The notes beneath the pieces were generated by a model. It was given only the letters and a program-made list of their open reading frames with translations. It did no database searches and had not been told where the DNA came from. The position numbers and the translations under genes were made by a program. Shown here one piece after another: positions 24,301 through 33,646 of a DNA stretch of 64,000 bases. Within the stretch, counting starts at the first letter, position 1; each line of letters opens with the position of its first letter. The DNA lies in contig JAQFVV010006337.1 of NCBI GenBank assembly GCA_028023455.1, positions 1,105,001-1,169,000 of the forward strand, in the 5' to 3' direction. This DNA is from Epiperipatus broadwayi. Taxonomy: Eukaryota > Onychophora > Udeonychophora > Euonychophora > Peripatidae.

Positions 24301-25269
24301 TTTCAACCAACTTGTGATAGATATTTTTAGTATCTATTAATAGGTTTCTTGTCACTATTAGCTAAAAGACAAAACAATGAAAAAAAAATCTCATTATCTC
24401 ATATCTTATAGCTGACTAGTCTAATAAGAATCTTTTTTTTTTATTACGTCTCTGAAAAAAATCTGCAGACTGTTGTTTTGCAAAGACCTAATTCAGCTTT
24501 TAACTATCTTTATATATATATTACCATATAAAGTTTAAATTATCTACTAGCACAGCTACCTAATATCAAGTTCAAATATGTACATACAAAAATGAGTTCA
24601 CTTTATTTTCCATATAAGTTCTTAAATAGACTGTAGGCTAGAAAATGATAACTATAATGGTAAATTTCAATCAACTGAAATGTTTTTTTTCAGTTTTACT
24701 TAGATTAGCTTACATTTACAGCGTAAAGTTATTTTTTATTCATTTTAATTAATTCTGTAAATTTAAATATCATTTAGTTTAAATGAAACTGCAAGAATAT
24801 CTCCATTGATTTGAAACCATCTTTATAGTTATTATTATCTAATCTATGATCTATTTTAAAACATACACAGGAAGTGAAGGTGGATTCATTTTTCATTTGT
24901 TTGTAGATGGGTTTTGATCCTTAGTTGAGTTTTCAGCAAATGTTGCTATATAAAAGACTATAATTTTCTATAGTTGGCATAAGTAAAATAACTTTATTAT
25001 ATTACATTTGACATCAAGTTTAATTGATAATATATTTATTATTTATTAAAAGAATATTAATTCCAGTTTATCTTTTTAAAATTTTTCTATTATTGATTTC
25101 TTCAAACATTCAAAAATGTTCTCTTTTTTAAAATTATTTATCAAACCAACTTTTTTTGCAATCTTTTGCTTTCATTATGTAGTTTAGTAGGTAGTACAAT
25201 CAAGAAACATTTGCAATTAAATAAACCAAAAAAAAAAAAAAATAGTCATTTTTTTTTACTGCTAATTTT
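24301..25269. other. A+T-rich DNA, no feature supported
   Basis: An acceptor-like ACACAG/GAAGTG near 24870 would be phase-compatible with the exon at 23869-23899 but leads to a stop after about 15 codons. I do not annotate it. Confidence 0.4.
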
Positions 25270-25407
25270 CAATTTTCAGTGGTTTTTTTTTTTCATATGT
25301 CAAAGCATTGACCGGGACGGGAAGCAAACCCGGGCCAAAGCAAACCCGGGCCAGTCACTTGGAAGGCAGCTAACCACTAGATTACCAATGCTTGACCAAT
25401 TTTCAGT
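25270..25407 (-). mobile_element. tRNA-only SINE with internal 16-bp tandem duplication
   Basis: Same family as 4393-4519. The target duplication CAATTTTCAGT lies at 25270-25280 and 25397-25407. The tail is a T run at 25283-25293. The minus-strand head is GTCAAGCATTGG and the anticodon loop CTTCCAA (UCC, glycine-like). The T-arm segment AAGCAAACCCGGGCCA is present twice in direct tandem (25322-25337 and 25338-25353), which would destroy the normal tRNA fold. Confidence 0.85.
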
Positions 25408-25866
25408 AATTGTCTGTCTATTTTTCTAGTTTCTCTTTAAATAAAACATTCAATAAATCACTGGTGGCTGGTCCAATAGCACTGTGGTGCTGCAACATCT
25501 CCAGAAAAAAATTAATTATTAAATTTGCACTTAAAAATATCAATAATATAACAATCATTCGATATTTTGTATAAATTGTTATGTAAGTAGAAATAATTAA
25601 GCTGTTTTAAAAATAATTATTTTAAGCAATCAATGCTTTAGCAGTGCTAGAAACATCATATTTAATGCATTTTAATAAGTTCCAGCCAAGATTTATTTGC
25701 TTTTATCAATTAGGGCTATTAGAGCTGTTAACTGCAGTAGTTATTTGAAAGTGATATGTTTATCTATTCTGGTTTTCCTTCAGAGTGAGAAAAATTTTTA
25801 TTGTTTTCATTTAGGATGAACAATAAAATTTTTTTTTTTTCTTGTAATTAACGTTTATAAATTAAA
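25408..25866. other. A+T-rich DNA, no feature seen
   Basis: Lies between the SINE and the Merlin target duplication. Confidence 0.5.
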
Positions 25867-25874
25867 TAAATATT

Positions 25875-26505
25875 GGTAATCAAGTATTTACCTTGCAATG
25901 ACGTATTTCGCCTGAAGGCTCACCCCTGTAATTATCCGATATTTGCGTCGTCGGAAGAACACATCAACATTGTCATGGCAACGAAGACACTGACATGACT
26001 AATTCTAGAAATTTTATTTTTTGTTACATTACTATTACGTCATAAGCCTGAAGGCATACCGCTGTAATTATCCGAATTTCGAGATTTTTTTTTTGTCTTG
26101 ACCCGCGAGATTTAAAAGTGTATTTTTTCCTATTTGTTGCATCGTTTTATTGAGTGCAGCAGCGTTTTTTTGCATACCATTTTCAGAGCGGTAATCAAGT
26201 ATTTACCTTGCAATGACGTATTTCGCCTGAAGGCTCACCCCTGTAATTATCCGATATTTGCGTCGTCGGAAGAACACATCAACGTTGTCATGGCAACGAA
26301 GACACTGACATGACTAATTCTAGAAATTTTATTTTTTGTTACATTACTATTACGTCATAAGCCTGAAGGCATACCGCTGTAATTATCCGAATTTACGAGA
26401 TTTTTTTTTTGTCTTGACCCGCGAGATTTAAAAGTGTATTTTTTCCTATTTGTTGCATCGTTTTATTGAGTGCAGCAGTGTTTTTTTGCATACCATTTTC
26501 AGAGC
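25875..26505 (+). repeat. Merlin left-end block A, copies 1 and 2
   Basis: Two tandem, nearly identical ~315-bp blocks (25875-26189, 26190-26505), each starting with the complete left terminal repeat. Each block itself contains two versions of a subterminal repeat, GCCTGAAGGC followed by CTGTAATTATCCGA, about 140 bp apart. Each also carries a GTTGTCATGGCAAC palindrome (A in place of the first G in copy 1). Confidence 0.95.
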
Positions 26506-26906
26506 TTTAATTTTCAGTGATTTCAGAAAACTTTTTTAATAAATCATTACTTCCTCAACAATTGTAAGTAATTTACATGTTATTTCTTCTATGATATTAA
26601 GTGGATGTATTTTATATTTTATTAATTTCCCGGATTTTCTGAAAAAAACTCCCATAAGAAAAGGCACGTGGTTTGAAGGCTCCAGAATATCCTTCATTCA
26701 TTTTCAGTGTTTTAATAGTTCAGCAATTTTTTTATCATTTTTAAAAAAGAAATCATTACTTTCTCAACAATTGTAAGTAATTTACATGTTATTTCTTCTA
26801 TGATATTAAGTGGATGTATTTTATATTTTATTAATTTCCCGGATTTTCTGAAAAAAAAACTCCCATAAGAAAAGGCACATGGTTTGAAGGCTCCAGAATA
26901 TCCTTC
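26506..26906 (+). repeat. Merlin block B and variant B', unit I
   Basis: Two diverged tandem versions (26506-26695, 26696-26906) of a ~200-bp block. Each contains CAACAATTGTAAGTAATT (donor-like) and the start of a transposase exon encoding PIRKGTWFEGSRISF. The longer form B' runs on into block C. Confidence 0.9.
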
Positions 26907-27182
26907 GTAACGGCTCTCCGTTTTATATATTGTTGGTCCAGAGAATTAACGTCTATCCTATTTTGTGCTGACCAGTTAGAAATGGCGGACAAGACTGTGA
27001 TTGACTGGAACAACTATCTCCGCGAAGTATGTGCATGGAAGCTGTTACATAATGAAAGGCGGAAAATTGGAGGCCCTAACACAATTGTGGAAATAGACGA
27101 AACTCTATGTGGAGGCGTACCTACAAAGATGGTCATTTTGGTGCAATTCTACAACATAAGCCAGCTCAGTCCACCGCAGTAA
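26862..27182 (+). pseudogene. Merlin/ISXO2-like transposase fragment, copy 1
   Basis: This is part of a cut-and-paste DDE transposase that would act on the element's inverted repeats. The 107-codon open segment starts at PIRKGTWFEGSR (the S/P-I-R-x-G-T-x-F-E motif after the zinc-binding N terminus). It passes through LRFIYCWSRELTS and TVIDWNNYLREVCAW to IGGPNTIVEIDET, which carries the first catalytic Asp. After that the frame reads GGVPTKM and stops. A neighbouring frame gives RRTYKDGH, matching the GRRKYxRGH expected at this point, so one base has been lost. The second Asp and the Glu are absent. An A-run difference upstream closes the frame before PIRKG. Confidence 0.88.
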
Positions 27183-27223
27183 TCGTTATTTGGGTAAGTA
27201 TATTCATCTTTTATTTTATTTTC
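26907..27223 (+). repeat. Merlin block C, copy 1 (transposase exon plus intron start)
   Basis: A 317-bp block nearly identical to 28981-29297. It holds the transposase fragment and a strong donor-like TTTGG/GTAAGTAT, then T-rich DNA, and is cut off directly by the next left terminal repeat at 27224. Confidence 0.9.
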
Positions 27224-27855
27224 GGTAATCAAGTATTTACCTTGCAATGACGTATTTTGCCTGAAGACTCACCCTTGTAATTATCCGATATTTGCGTCGT
27301 CGGAAGAACACATCAACGTTGTCATGGCAACGAAGACACTGACATGACTAATTCTAGAAATTTTATTTTTTGTTACATTACTATTACGTCATAAGCCTGA
27401 AGGCATACCGCTGTAATTATCTGAATTTACGAGATTTTTTTTTTGTCTTGACCCGCGAGATTTAAAAGTGTATTTTTTCCTATTTGTTGCATCGTTTTAT
27501 TGAGTGCAGCAGCGTTTTTTTGCATACCATTTTCAGAGCGGTAATCAAGTATTTACCTTGCAATGACGTATTTCACCTGAAGGCTCACCCCTGTAATTAT
27601 CCGATATTTGCGTCGTCGGAAGAACACATCAACGTTGTCATGGCAACGAAGACACTGACATGACTAATTCTAGAAATTTTATTTTTTGTTACATTACTAT
27701 TACGTCATAAGCCTGAAGGCATACCGCTGTAATTATCCGAATTTACGAGATTTTTTTTTTGTCTTGACCCGCGAGATTTAAAAGTGTATTTTTTCCTATT
27801 TGTTGCATCGTTTTATTGAGTGCAGCAGCGTTTTTTTGCATACCATTTTCAGAGC
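27224..27855 (+). repeat. Merlin left-end block A, copies 3 and 4
   Basis: Tandem copies at 27224-27539 and 27540-27855, each beginning with the full GGTAATCAAG terminal sequence and carrying GTTGTCATGGCAAC (27318-27331, 27634-27647). They differ from copies 1-2 by isolated substitutions. Confidence 0.95.
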
Positions 27856-28282
27856 TTTAATTTTCAGTGATTTCAGAAAACTTTTTTAATAAATCATTAC
27901 TTCCTCAACAATTGTAAGTAATTTACATGTTATTTCTTCTATGATATTAAGTGGATGTATTTTATATTTTATTAATTTCCCGGATTTTCTGAAAAAAACT
28001 CCCATAAGAAAAGGCACGTGGTTTGAAGGCTCCAGAATATCCTTCGTTCATTTTCAGTGTTTTAATAGTTCAGCAATTTTTTTACCATTTTTAAAAAAGA
28101 AATCATTACTTTCTCAACAATTGTAAGTAATTTACATGTTATTTCTTCTATGATATTAAGTGGATGTATTTTATATTTTATTAATTTCCCGGATTTTCTG
28201 AAAAAAAACTCCCATAAGAAAAGGCACATGGTTTGAAGGCTCCAGAATATCCTTTGTAACGGCTCTCCATTTTATATATTGT
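27856..28282 (+). repeat. Merlin blocks B, B' and stub of C, unit II
   Basis: B (27856-28045) and B' (28046-28255) as in unit I, then only about 27 bp of block C (GTAACGGCTCTCCATTTTATA) before a junction at about 28282 into a left-end block lacking its first dozen bases. The junction shares a few bases (TT), suggesting deletion or unequal exchange. Confidence 0.9.
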
Positions 28283-28584
28283 TACCTTGCAATGACGTAT
28301 TTCGCCTGAAGGCTCACCCCTGTAATTATCCGATATTTGCGTCGTTGGAAGAACACATCAACGTTGTCATGGCAATGAAGACACTGACATGACTAATTCT
28401 AGAAATTTTATTTTTTGTTACATTACTATTACATCATAAGCCTGAAGGCATACCGCTGTAATTATCCGAATTTACGAGATTTTTTTTTTGTCTTGACCCG
28501 CGAGATTTAAAAGTGTATTTTTTCCTATTTGTTGCATCGTTTTATTGAGTGCAGCAGCGTTTTTTTGCATACCATTTTCAGAGC
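28283..28584 (+). repeat. Merlin left-end block A, copy 5 (tip deleted)
   Basis: It starts at ACCTTGCAATGACG, so the outermost terminal bases are missing; this copy could not serve as a transposon end. The palindrome reads GTTGTCATGGCAAT here (28363-28376). Confidence 0.92.
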
Positions 28585-28980
28585 TTTAATTTTCAGTGAT
28601 TTCAGAAAACTTTTTTAATAAATCATTACTTCCTCAACAATTGTAAGTAATTTACATGTTATTTCTTCTATGATATTAAGTGGATGTATTTTATATTTTA
28701 TTAATTTCCCGGATTTTCTGAAAAAAACTCCCATAAGAAAAGGCACGTGGTTTGAAGGCTCCAGAATATCCTTCGTTCATTTTCAGTGTTTTAATAGTTC
28801 AGCAATTTTTTTACCATTTTTAAAAAAGAAATCATTACTTTCTCAACAATTGTAAGTAATTTACATGTTATTTCTTCTATGATATTAAGTGGATGTATTT
28901 TATATTTTATTAATTTCCTGGATTTTCTGAAAAACCCCATAAGAAAAGGCACATGGTTTGAAGGCTCCAGAATATCCTTC
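28585..28980 (+). repeat. Merlin blocks B and B', unit III
   Basis: B 28585-28774 and B' 28775-28980. In this B' the A run before CCCATAAG is short, which leaves the transposase frame open from 28879. Confidence 0.9.
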
Positions 28981-29256
28981 ATAACAGCTCTCCGTTTTAT
29001 ATGTTGTTGGTCCAGAGAATTAACGTCTATCCTATTTTGTGCTGACCAGTTAGAAATGGCGGACAAGACTGTGATTGACTGGAACAACTATCTCCGCAAA
29101 GTATGTGCATGGAAGCTGTTACATAATGAAAGGCGGAAAATCGGAGGCCCTAACACAATTGTGGAAATAGATGAAACTCTATGTGGAGGCGTACCTACAA
29201 AGATGGTCATTTTGGTGCAATTCTACAACATAAGCCAGCTCAGTCCACCGCAGTAA
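28879..29256 (+). pseudogene. Merlin/ISXO2-like transposase fragment, copy 2 (longest open frame)
   Basis: A 125-codon frame from ATG 28879. After about 19 residues that look non-conserved it reads NPIRKGTWFEGSRISF, then LRFICCWSRELTS, TVIDWNNYLRKVCAW and IGGPNTIVEIDETLCGG, the same content and the same one-base loss as the copy at 26862-27182. The loss therefore predates the duplication. The shifted frame (RRTYKDGH onward) stays open to the donor at 29268 and is phase-compatible with the exon at 30060. Only one of three acidic catalytic residues is present, so no active enzyme is encoded. Confidence 0.88.
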
Positions 29257-29297
29257 TCGTTATTTGGGTAAGTATATTCATCTTTTATTTTATTTTC
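28981..29297 (+). repeat. Merlin block C, copy 2
   Basis: Near-identical to 26907-27223, with the donor G/GTAAGT at 29268. It is followed by the unique right part of the element instead of another left end. Confidence 0.9.
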
Positions 29298-30059
29298 CTT
29301 ATAAATTACAGTAGTAGACTTGCAGTTTTCACTTTATGATAGGTTTTTTTAAGACGACAAAATTATTATTTGAATACTTGCAGAATTATTAATTCAGGAC
29401 TCACACTTTAAGATACGTTTTTTAAAAAAGAAAATTAATATTTGTAGACTCGCAGTTATTTGTAGATTCGCAGTTTTGACTTTATGATAACTTTTTTAAA
29501 ATTTATATAGTACTTTTAAGATGACTTAAAGTATTCATGATGTATATATTATTTTTAATCTTTTTTTGCCGCATATCACTATTTTGTGTCCTATTTATTA
29601 ATTTTTTTTTCATGATTTGTGGACTCGCAGTTTTTACTTATTAATTTTGTAGTGATATTTATCTTACATTTGCTGCGTCCAATTTTAGTTAATTATTTAT
29701 GATGTATATATTATTTTGGTTTTGCCACATATCACTATTTTGTGTCCTATTTATTAATTTTTTTTTCATGATTTGTGGACTCGCACTTTTTACTTATTAA
29801 TTTTGTAGCGATATTTAATCTTTTTTTGCCGCATATCACTATTTTGTGTCCTATTTATTAAATTTTTTTTTCAGGATTTGTGGACTCGCAGTTTTTACTT
29901 ATTAATTTTGTAGTGATATTTATCTTACATTTTCATATTTTGCGTCCAATTTTAGTTAATTATTCATGATGTATATATTATTTTTAATCTTTTTTTGCCG
30001 CATATCACTCTATTTTGTGTCCTATTTATTAATTTTACCATTTTTTTTTTTTTTTTCAG
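29298..30059 (+). repeat. Merlin internal minisatellite (intron-like region)
   Basis: Irregular tandem units of about 120-170 bp share GCCGCATATCACTATTTTG, TGTCCTATTTATTAA, GATTTGTGGACTCGCAG and TTACTTATTAATTTTGTAG. Roughly four copies are visible (about 29560, 29710, 29825, 29985). The region ends in a long T run and CAG (30040-30059), an excellent 3' splice site, so it likely represents an expanded intron. Confidence 0.8.
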
Positions 30060-30160
30060 GATGGACGCCGCCGGCATTATTCTGTACCATGTGTTTGTTT
30101 CTCCGTTTTGACCTCATGAACCTGTACCACGTGCCTTCACCCAGCTCTTCATTTCTATGA
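30060..30160 (+). pseudogene. Merlin candidate 3' exon
   Basis: It follows a strong polypyrimidine tract and AG. Joined in phase to the shifted frame before the 29268 donor it reads GWTPPALFCTMCLFLRFDLM and then on to a TGA at about 30158-30160. The sequence does not show the second catalytic Asp region that a complete Merlin transposase should have, so the 3' coding part is missing or replaced. Confidence 0.5.
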
Positions 30161-30351
30161 TGACATTGCCCTGAGGGCATACTATTCTAATCTACCGATC
30201 TTTGACGTAACGTCATCACGTGATATGCCACAAAATTTTTGTGATTACATGTGTCGGCAAATCACTAGGTGACGTTATCTTAAAAATCGGGTGGTTAGAG
30301 TAGTATGCCTTCAGGCAAATGACGTCATAGCAAGGTCAATACGTGACTACC
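30161..30351. repeat. Merlin right end: palindromic terminal hairpin
   Basis: The subterminal sequence GCCCTGAGGGCATACTATTC at 30168 is mirrored by the terminal GAGTAGTATGCCTTCAGGC at 30298-30316. The arms continue through ACGTCATCACGTGATATGCC and GGCAAATCACTAGGTGACGT to a centre CACAAAATTTTTGTG. The right end is thus itself a ~150-bp foldback. TGACGT motifs are concentrated here (GACGTAACGTC near 30204, TGACGTCA at 30320-30327) and could be transposase or host-factor sites. Confidence 0.85.
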
Positions 30352-30359
30352 TAAATATT

Positions 30360-30489
30360 TATTACAGAAAATTAATTTATTACAAATTAATAAAAGAAAT
30401 ATTGTTTAAAATATTTATCCAGATGGGTGTTAGTGTTGAATCTATAATATATTGAAGTTGTAAATATTGCTGTACATATTTGTGCTTCA
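30360..30489. other. A+T-rich spacer
   Basis: No feature seen. Confidence 0.5.
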
Positions 30490-30585
30490 TCTAAAGCCAA
30501 TTATATAACAACTACCATGGGTTTGAACACAACTTATCCATGTAGTTAGCACCAGTCTAGCAATAGGTGAGGGCATCTATATATA
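30490..30585 (-). mobile_element. tRNA-derived SINE head, different family
   Basis: On the minus strand CTATTGCTAGACTGGTGCTAA (A-box/D-arm-like) is followed by GTGTTCAAACCCATGG (B-box-like) and ATGGTAG. The outermost seven bases can pair, with wobble, as an acceptor stem. The sequence differs from the other two SINE families in the window. No tail or target duplication was fixed. Confidence 0.45.
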
Positions 30586-32437
30586 TAGATAGATATGCGA
30601 ATGTGGGAGAGAGGTATCTCTACTAAAATTTAAATAGTTATGGGAAATTAAATAGACATCTATTTTGATAAATTATCAAAATAATTAGGTTTCTTTTCCC
30701 AATTTAATTCATGTACGTATATATATATAGACAAATCAATTTATAATATTTGTATAATTTATAATATTTATATAATTTATCAATTTTGTGTAATTTATAT
30801 TTTGTATATTTTAAACAAATTTACTAATAATTTATACAAACAAAATAGATATTACGAGTCACAATGTAATTTTTAAATCTAGTGATTTAAGCAGGTCATC
30901 TCATTTTAAAAAATATACAAAATTTGAAATGAACAAAAGATTATTTAATTAAATTTTATCTGGCTAATTGATCGGTTTTTCATTACCATATATGGAAGTG
31001 TGGGTCAATTTAAGATATAACCAAGTATACTGAGTTTGAGACAATGGCTGGCAAGAATTTAATCATATTTAACATTTAAACAAAAATGTAATGGAAACAA
31101 AGGATCATATTATGTATAAATAGCTGAAATTTTGGCTATCAGGAAAATTTTTTTTTTATTTTTATGTGAGAGTGCTAACATAGTCCATGCCAGTTTAATT
31201 TGTGAAATAAAATTGTTAGGGTAAAGGAAATGACCATTTACTTCCCCATACCCCTGGCACTCTTGTCTTCCTGCTCATGATGCTGAAACCTGAAACAACT
31301 GGTCCCAATTAAGTGAAAATGTTCAAAGGAGAATGCTTGCTGAATTTGAACTTTAATTATCAACTAATGCCTGTTTCCAGCAAAACCAGTAAATCATCAA
31401 CTGACCACCTGCATTGGGCCAACAAGTTGTCCAAGATTAATGTCTGCATTGCCACTAACCAGTAAACTTTTATTAACCTAGCATTTTAATTTAATACTAT
31501 TTTGTAAGCTGACTGTTCTTGCGTCTTCAAAACTATTCTGTAAATATTAGCTAATGTCTATATAATCTAATTTCAAGCTTTATTAATTTCATTTTAACTT
31601 TGATGCAACAATTTAGATTGAAATTTATTTCTCTTTTAGTCTGTTACTTTGATCTATTTTTAATATGCTAAGTTAGAGTTTTCCCCTATTGAATTGTTGA
31701 AGACCTAAATGTTATTTGCCAGTCAATTATTCTAAAAAAAAACTCATTTGGTTTTATACCAATTAGGTCCTATAATATTGTTTGCTATTTAAATGACAGA
31801 TGAAGTTTTAATGCCTATACTTAGTTACCCTCGCTAACTATAATTTAAATCCTTACATAATCATTAAAATATGTTTGCCAATTTATTTAAGTAAAATCTA
31901 CCAGAAACTAGTTTAATATTCCATGTATTATCAGCATGTGTATAATCTGTAATTATATTTTATATAATTAATATGTCAAATTGTATGTGTATTAATCATT
32001 ATCAAAATAGGTAGATATTTTAGAAGTGTGGGAGAAAGCCATCTAGTCCTTTTTAGTCTTTAGATTCTGATCCACTTGATATTTTTTATTCAACATTAGT
32101 TAATTGCCCATGGATGGTTTGTGTTTTATGCATTCCATTATGCCAGACTGCATATTATTTTAAACAGGTATTAATTAGTTTTTCATAGTTGTTAGTGACA
32201 TGAATTATCCACAAGTTACAGGTGTTATGAAGGTATTGTTACAATAATTTCATTAATTTTCTTGCTTTGCCATGCACCTTGGGATCTTCAGAATGCCTAG
32301 ACCCACTCCTCATTATCCCTCACAAAGTAAATGCTTTTTTCTTCTGTGGATCTTTTTCAGACACTTCTAATAAATAAGTGTATGGAAAAGTCTGGATAAA
32401 CCATTTCAACACACTAGCTTAGGCCACTATTCTTCAG
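30586..32437. other. A+T-rich DNA with a less A+T-rich patch at 31180-31460
   Basis: The patch (CCATACCCCTGGCACTCTTG and following) has no sustained frame and no counterpart in the window. Otherwise nothing was recognised. Confidence 0.4.
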
Positions 32438-32531
32438 AGATATGTTCTTGGCCATGTTGAAAGCATATTCTCACTCTTGTGCAAACATGACAAAGCCACC
32501 CAGAGTGTCTTAAATGACCTCATTCATGTAT
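32438..32531 (+). CDS. Candidate internal exon or exon relic, unknown gene
   Basis: TTCTTCAG precedes 94 open bases reading RYVLGHVESIFSLLCK and then HDKATQSVLNDLIHV, ending in phase 1 at TAT/GTAAGT. Base composition is less A+T-rich than the surroundings. Upstream DNA from about 32260 is similar in composition and could be older coding debris, with stops. It is not phase-compatible with the exon at 33365, so it does not belong directly before it. The protein was not recognised. Confidence 0.22.
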
Positions 32532-32809
32532 GTAAGTGTAAATTATAACATAGTACCACCTTTATTATTATTGATTTATTTATAAACCTGCAATGCTATC
32601 TGTAAGCCATAATCATATGCTTTTCACCACCCATTCTATTTAAATATTTTGGTCATATTATATAATTGCAGCTTATTTTAGACTAAAACATTTTACTCCT
32701 GCCCATCTGGGTGGTCTTCCAAATCTTGTAGAAATGTGATAATTCACATTCTTAAAATTACACCTCATTAACTATTACTTTTATATGTAATGTAATAAAG
32801 TCTGTTATA

Positions 32810-32879
32810 GTCAAGCATTGGTGGCCTAGTGGTTAGCCGAGTTTGCTTTCTGGTCAATGCTTTGACATATAAAAAAAAA
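32810..32879 (+). mobile_element. tRNA-only SINE lacking its anticodon arm
   Basis: Plus-strand copy of the family seen at 4.4, 25.3, 42.6 and 43.9 kb. It has the head GTCAAGCATTGGTGGCCTAG, then TGGTTAGCC, the T-arm part GTTTGCTTTC, TGGTCAATGCTTTGACAT and an A run. About 28 bases covering the anticodon arm are missing compared with the complete copies. Head and tail still pair (TCAAGCATTG with CAATGCTTTGA). Confidence 0.8.
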
Positions 32880-33364
32880 TCATAAGTAAATTCATGATAT
32901 TTTGATGAGAATTAAGCTATAATTTATTATTGTTTATTGGATTCATTTAATCCATAACCTTGGCATATTAACCGCACCAATAAAATTTTATGTACTAATG
33001 ATGCAATTATGTCTTAAACCAAATATTTATAGTTATATTGGATATTATATATTAACCTATCATTTAGATTCTTTTATGTGATTTTATAGACATTTCCACA
33101 CATGTATATATTTGTTTCCTTTATAATAAGCAACTATCGTATTTAATTGTTTAATAAATTTGTTGTATCATTTATCTGTTACGGTATGTTGCTATTCAGT
33201 GTCTGAATCTTTAGCATTAATTTAGTTATATTATACACCTTTAATTAATGGAATCTCCTTAATTATTATCAATTAAACTATTTGTTTCATGTTGTGATTA
33301 TTGGTCAATCATTTTAGTATCGTTGATTTTTAAGTCTCTTTGCTCTTCCTGTTCTCATTGCCAG

Positions 33365-33444
33365 GACTGGAGTAATGGAAAGCTTGTTAGTATCCTTAAA
33401 AGCATTGTTCATATAATCAGAGACCTTGAAGCACAAGTAAATAG
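33365..33444 (+). CDS. Probable internal coding exon of an unidentified host gene
   Basis: A strong acceptor (TTGCTCTTCCTGTTCTCATTG then CCAG, ending 33364) opens an 80-bp segment readable in only one frame. It begins DWSNGKLVSILKSIVHII and ends DLEAQVNR, exiting in phase 2 at GTTAGT. The amphipathic helix-like pattern of Ile/Leu/Val every three to four residues and the richer G+C content distinguish it from the shadows around it. It is phase-compatible with the candidate terminal exon at 34687. I cannot name the protein. The donor is a non-canonical-strength GTTAGT, and no upstream exon entering in phase 0 was found nearby. Confidence 0.5.
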
Positions 33445-33498
33445 GTTAGTTTTTAGTATTGTTTTGGATCTGTGCATCTCACACATGCTAGATTGCTA

Positions 33499-33546
33499 TA
33501 TTTTGCTTGGATTCTAGGTCTACATTTTGCTTGGATTCTAGGTCTT
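33499..33546 (+). repeat. 24-bp tandem duplication
   Basis: ATTTTGCTTGGATTCTAGGT occurs twice in direct tandem with a 24-bp period, just after the candidate exon. Confidence 0.9.
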
Positions 33547-33570
33547 GTTGAATAAACACACAATTTTATT

Positions 33571-33646
33571 TGGTACAATATATATATATATTCCTAATTA
33601 TTATTACATGGTACAATATATATATATATTCCTAATTATTATTACA
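33571..33646 (+). repeat. 38-bp tandem duplication
   Basis: Two identical 38-bp units beginning TGGTACAATATATATA and ending AATTATTATTACA. Confidence 0.95.

Larger units (their letters stand above)
25867..30359 (+). mobile_element. Composite Merlin-type DNA transposon with 8-bp target duplication
   Basis: The target duplication TAAATATT lies at 25867-25874 and 30352-30359. The element (25875-30351) has about 45-bp terminal inverted repeats: left GGTAATCAAGTATTTACC (25875 on), right end on the minus strand GGTAGTCACGTATTGACC (from 30351), both continuing through CCTTGC-ATGACGT to GCCTGAAGGC. Eight-base duplications and an ISXO2/IS1595-like transposase define the Merlin superfamily. Inside, the left part is amplified into three unequal units (25875-27223, 27224-28282, 28283-29297) built from blocks A, B, B' and C. 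A minisatellite follows, then a final exon and a palindromic right end. The transposase retains only its central part with one catalytic Asp, so the element is non-autonomous. Confidence 0.93.

Noticed and set aside
24870-24910. Second exon joining the MLRFLRFYKI exon
   Set aside because: The phase fits and an acceptor-like ACACAG exists, but the frame ends after about 15 codons with no donor of quality.
26591-28855. Repeated 61-codon frames (MILSGCILYFINFPDF...) as a small-protein family
   Set aside because: They are copies of Merlin block B. Only the PIRKGTWFEGSR part is transposase-derived, and the rest is intron-like sequence.
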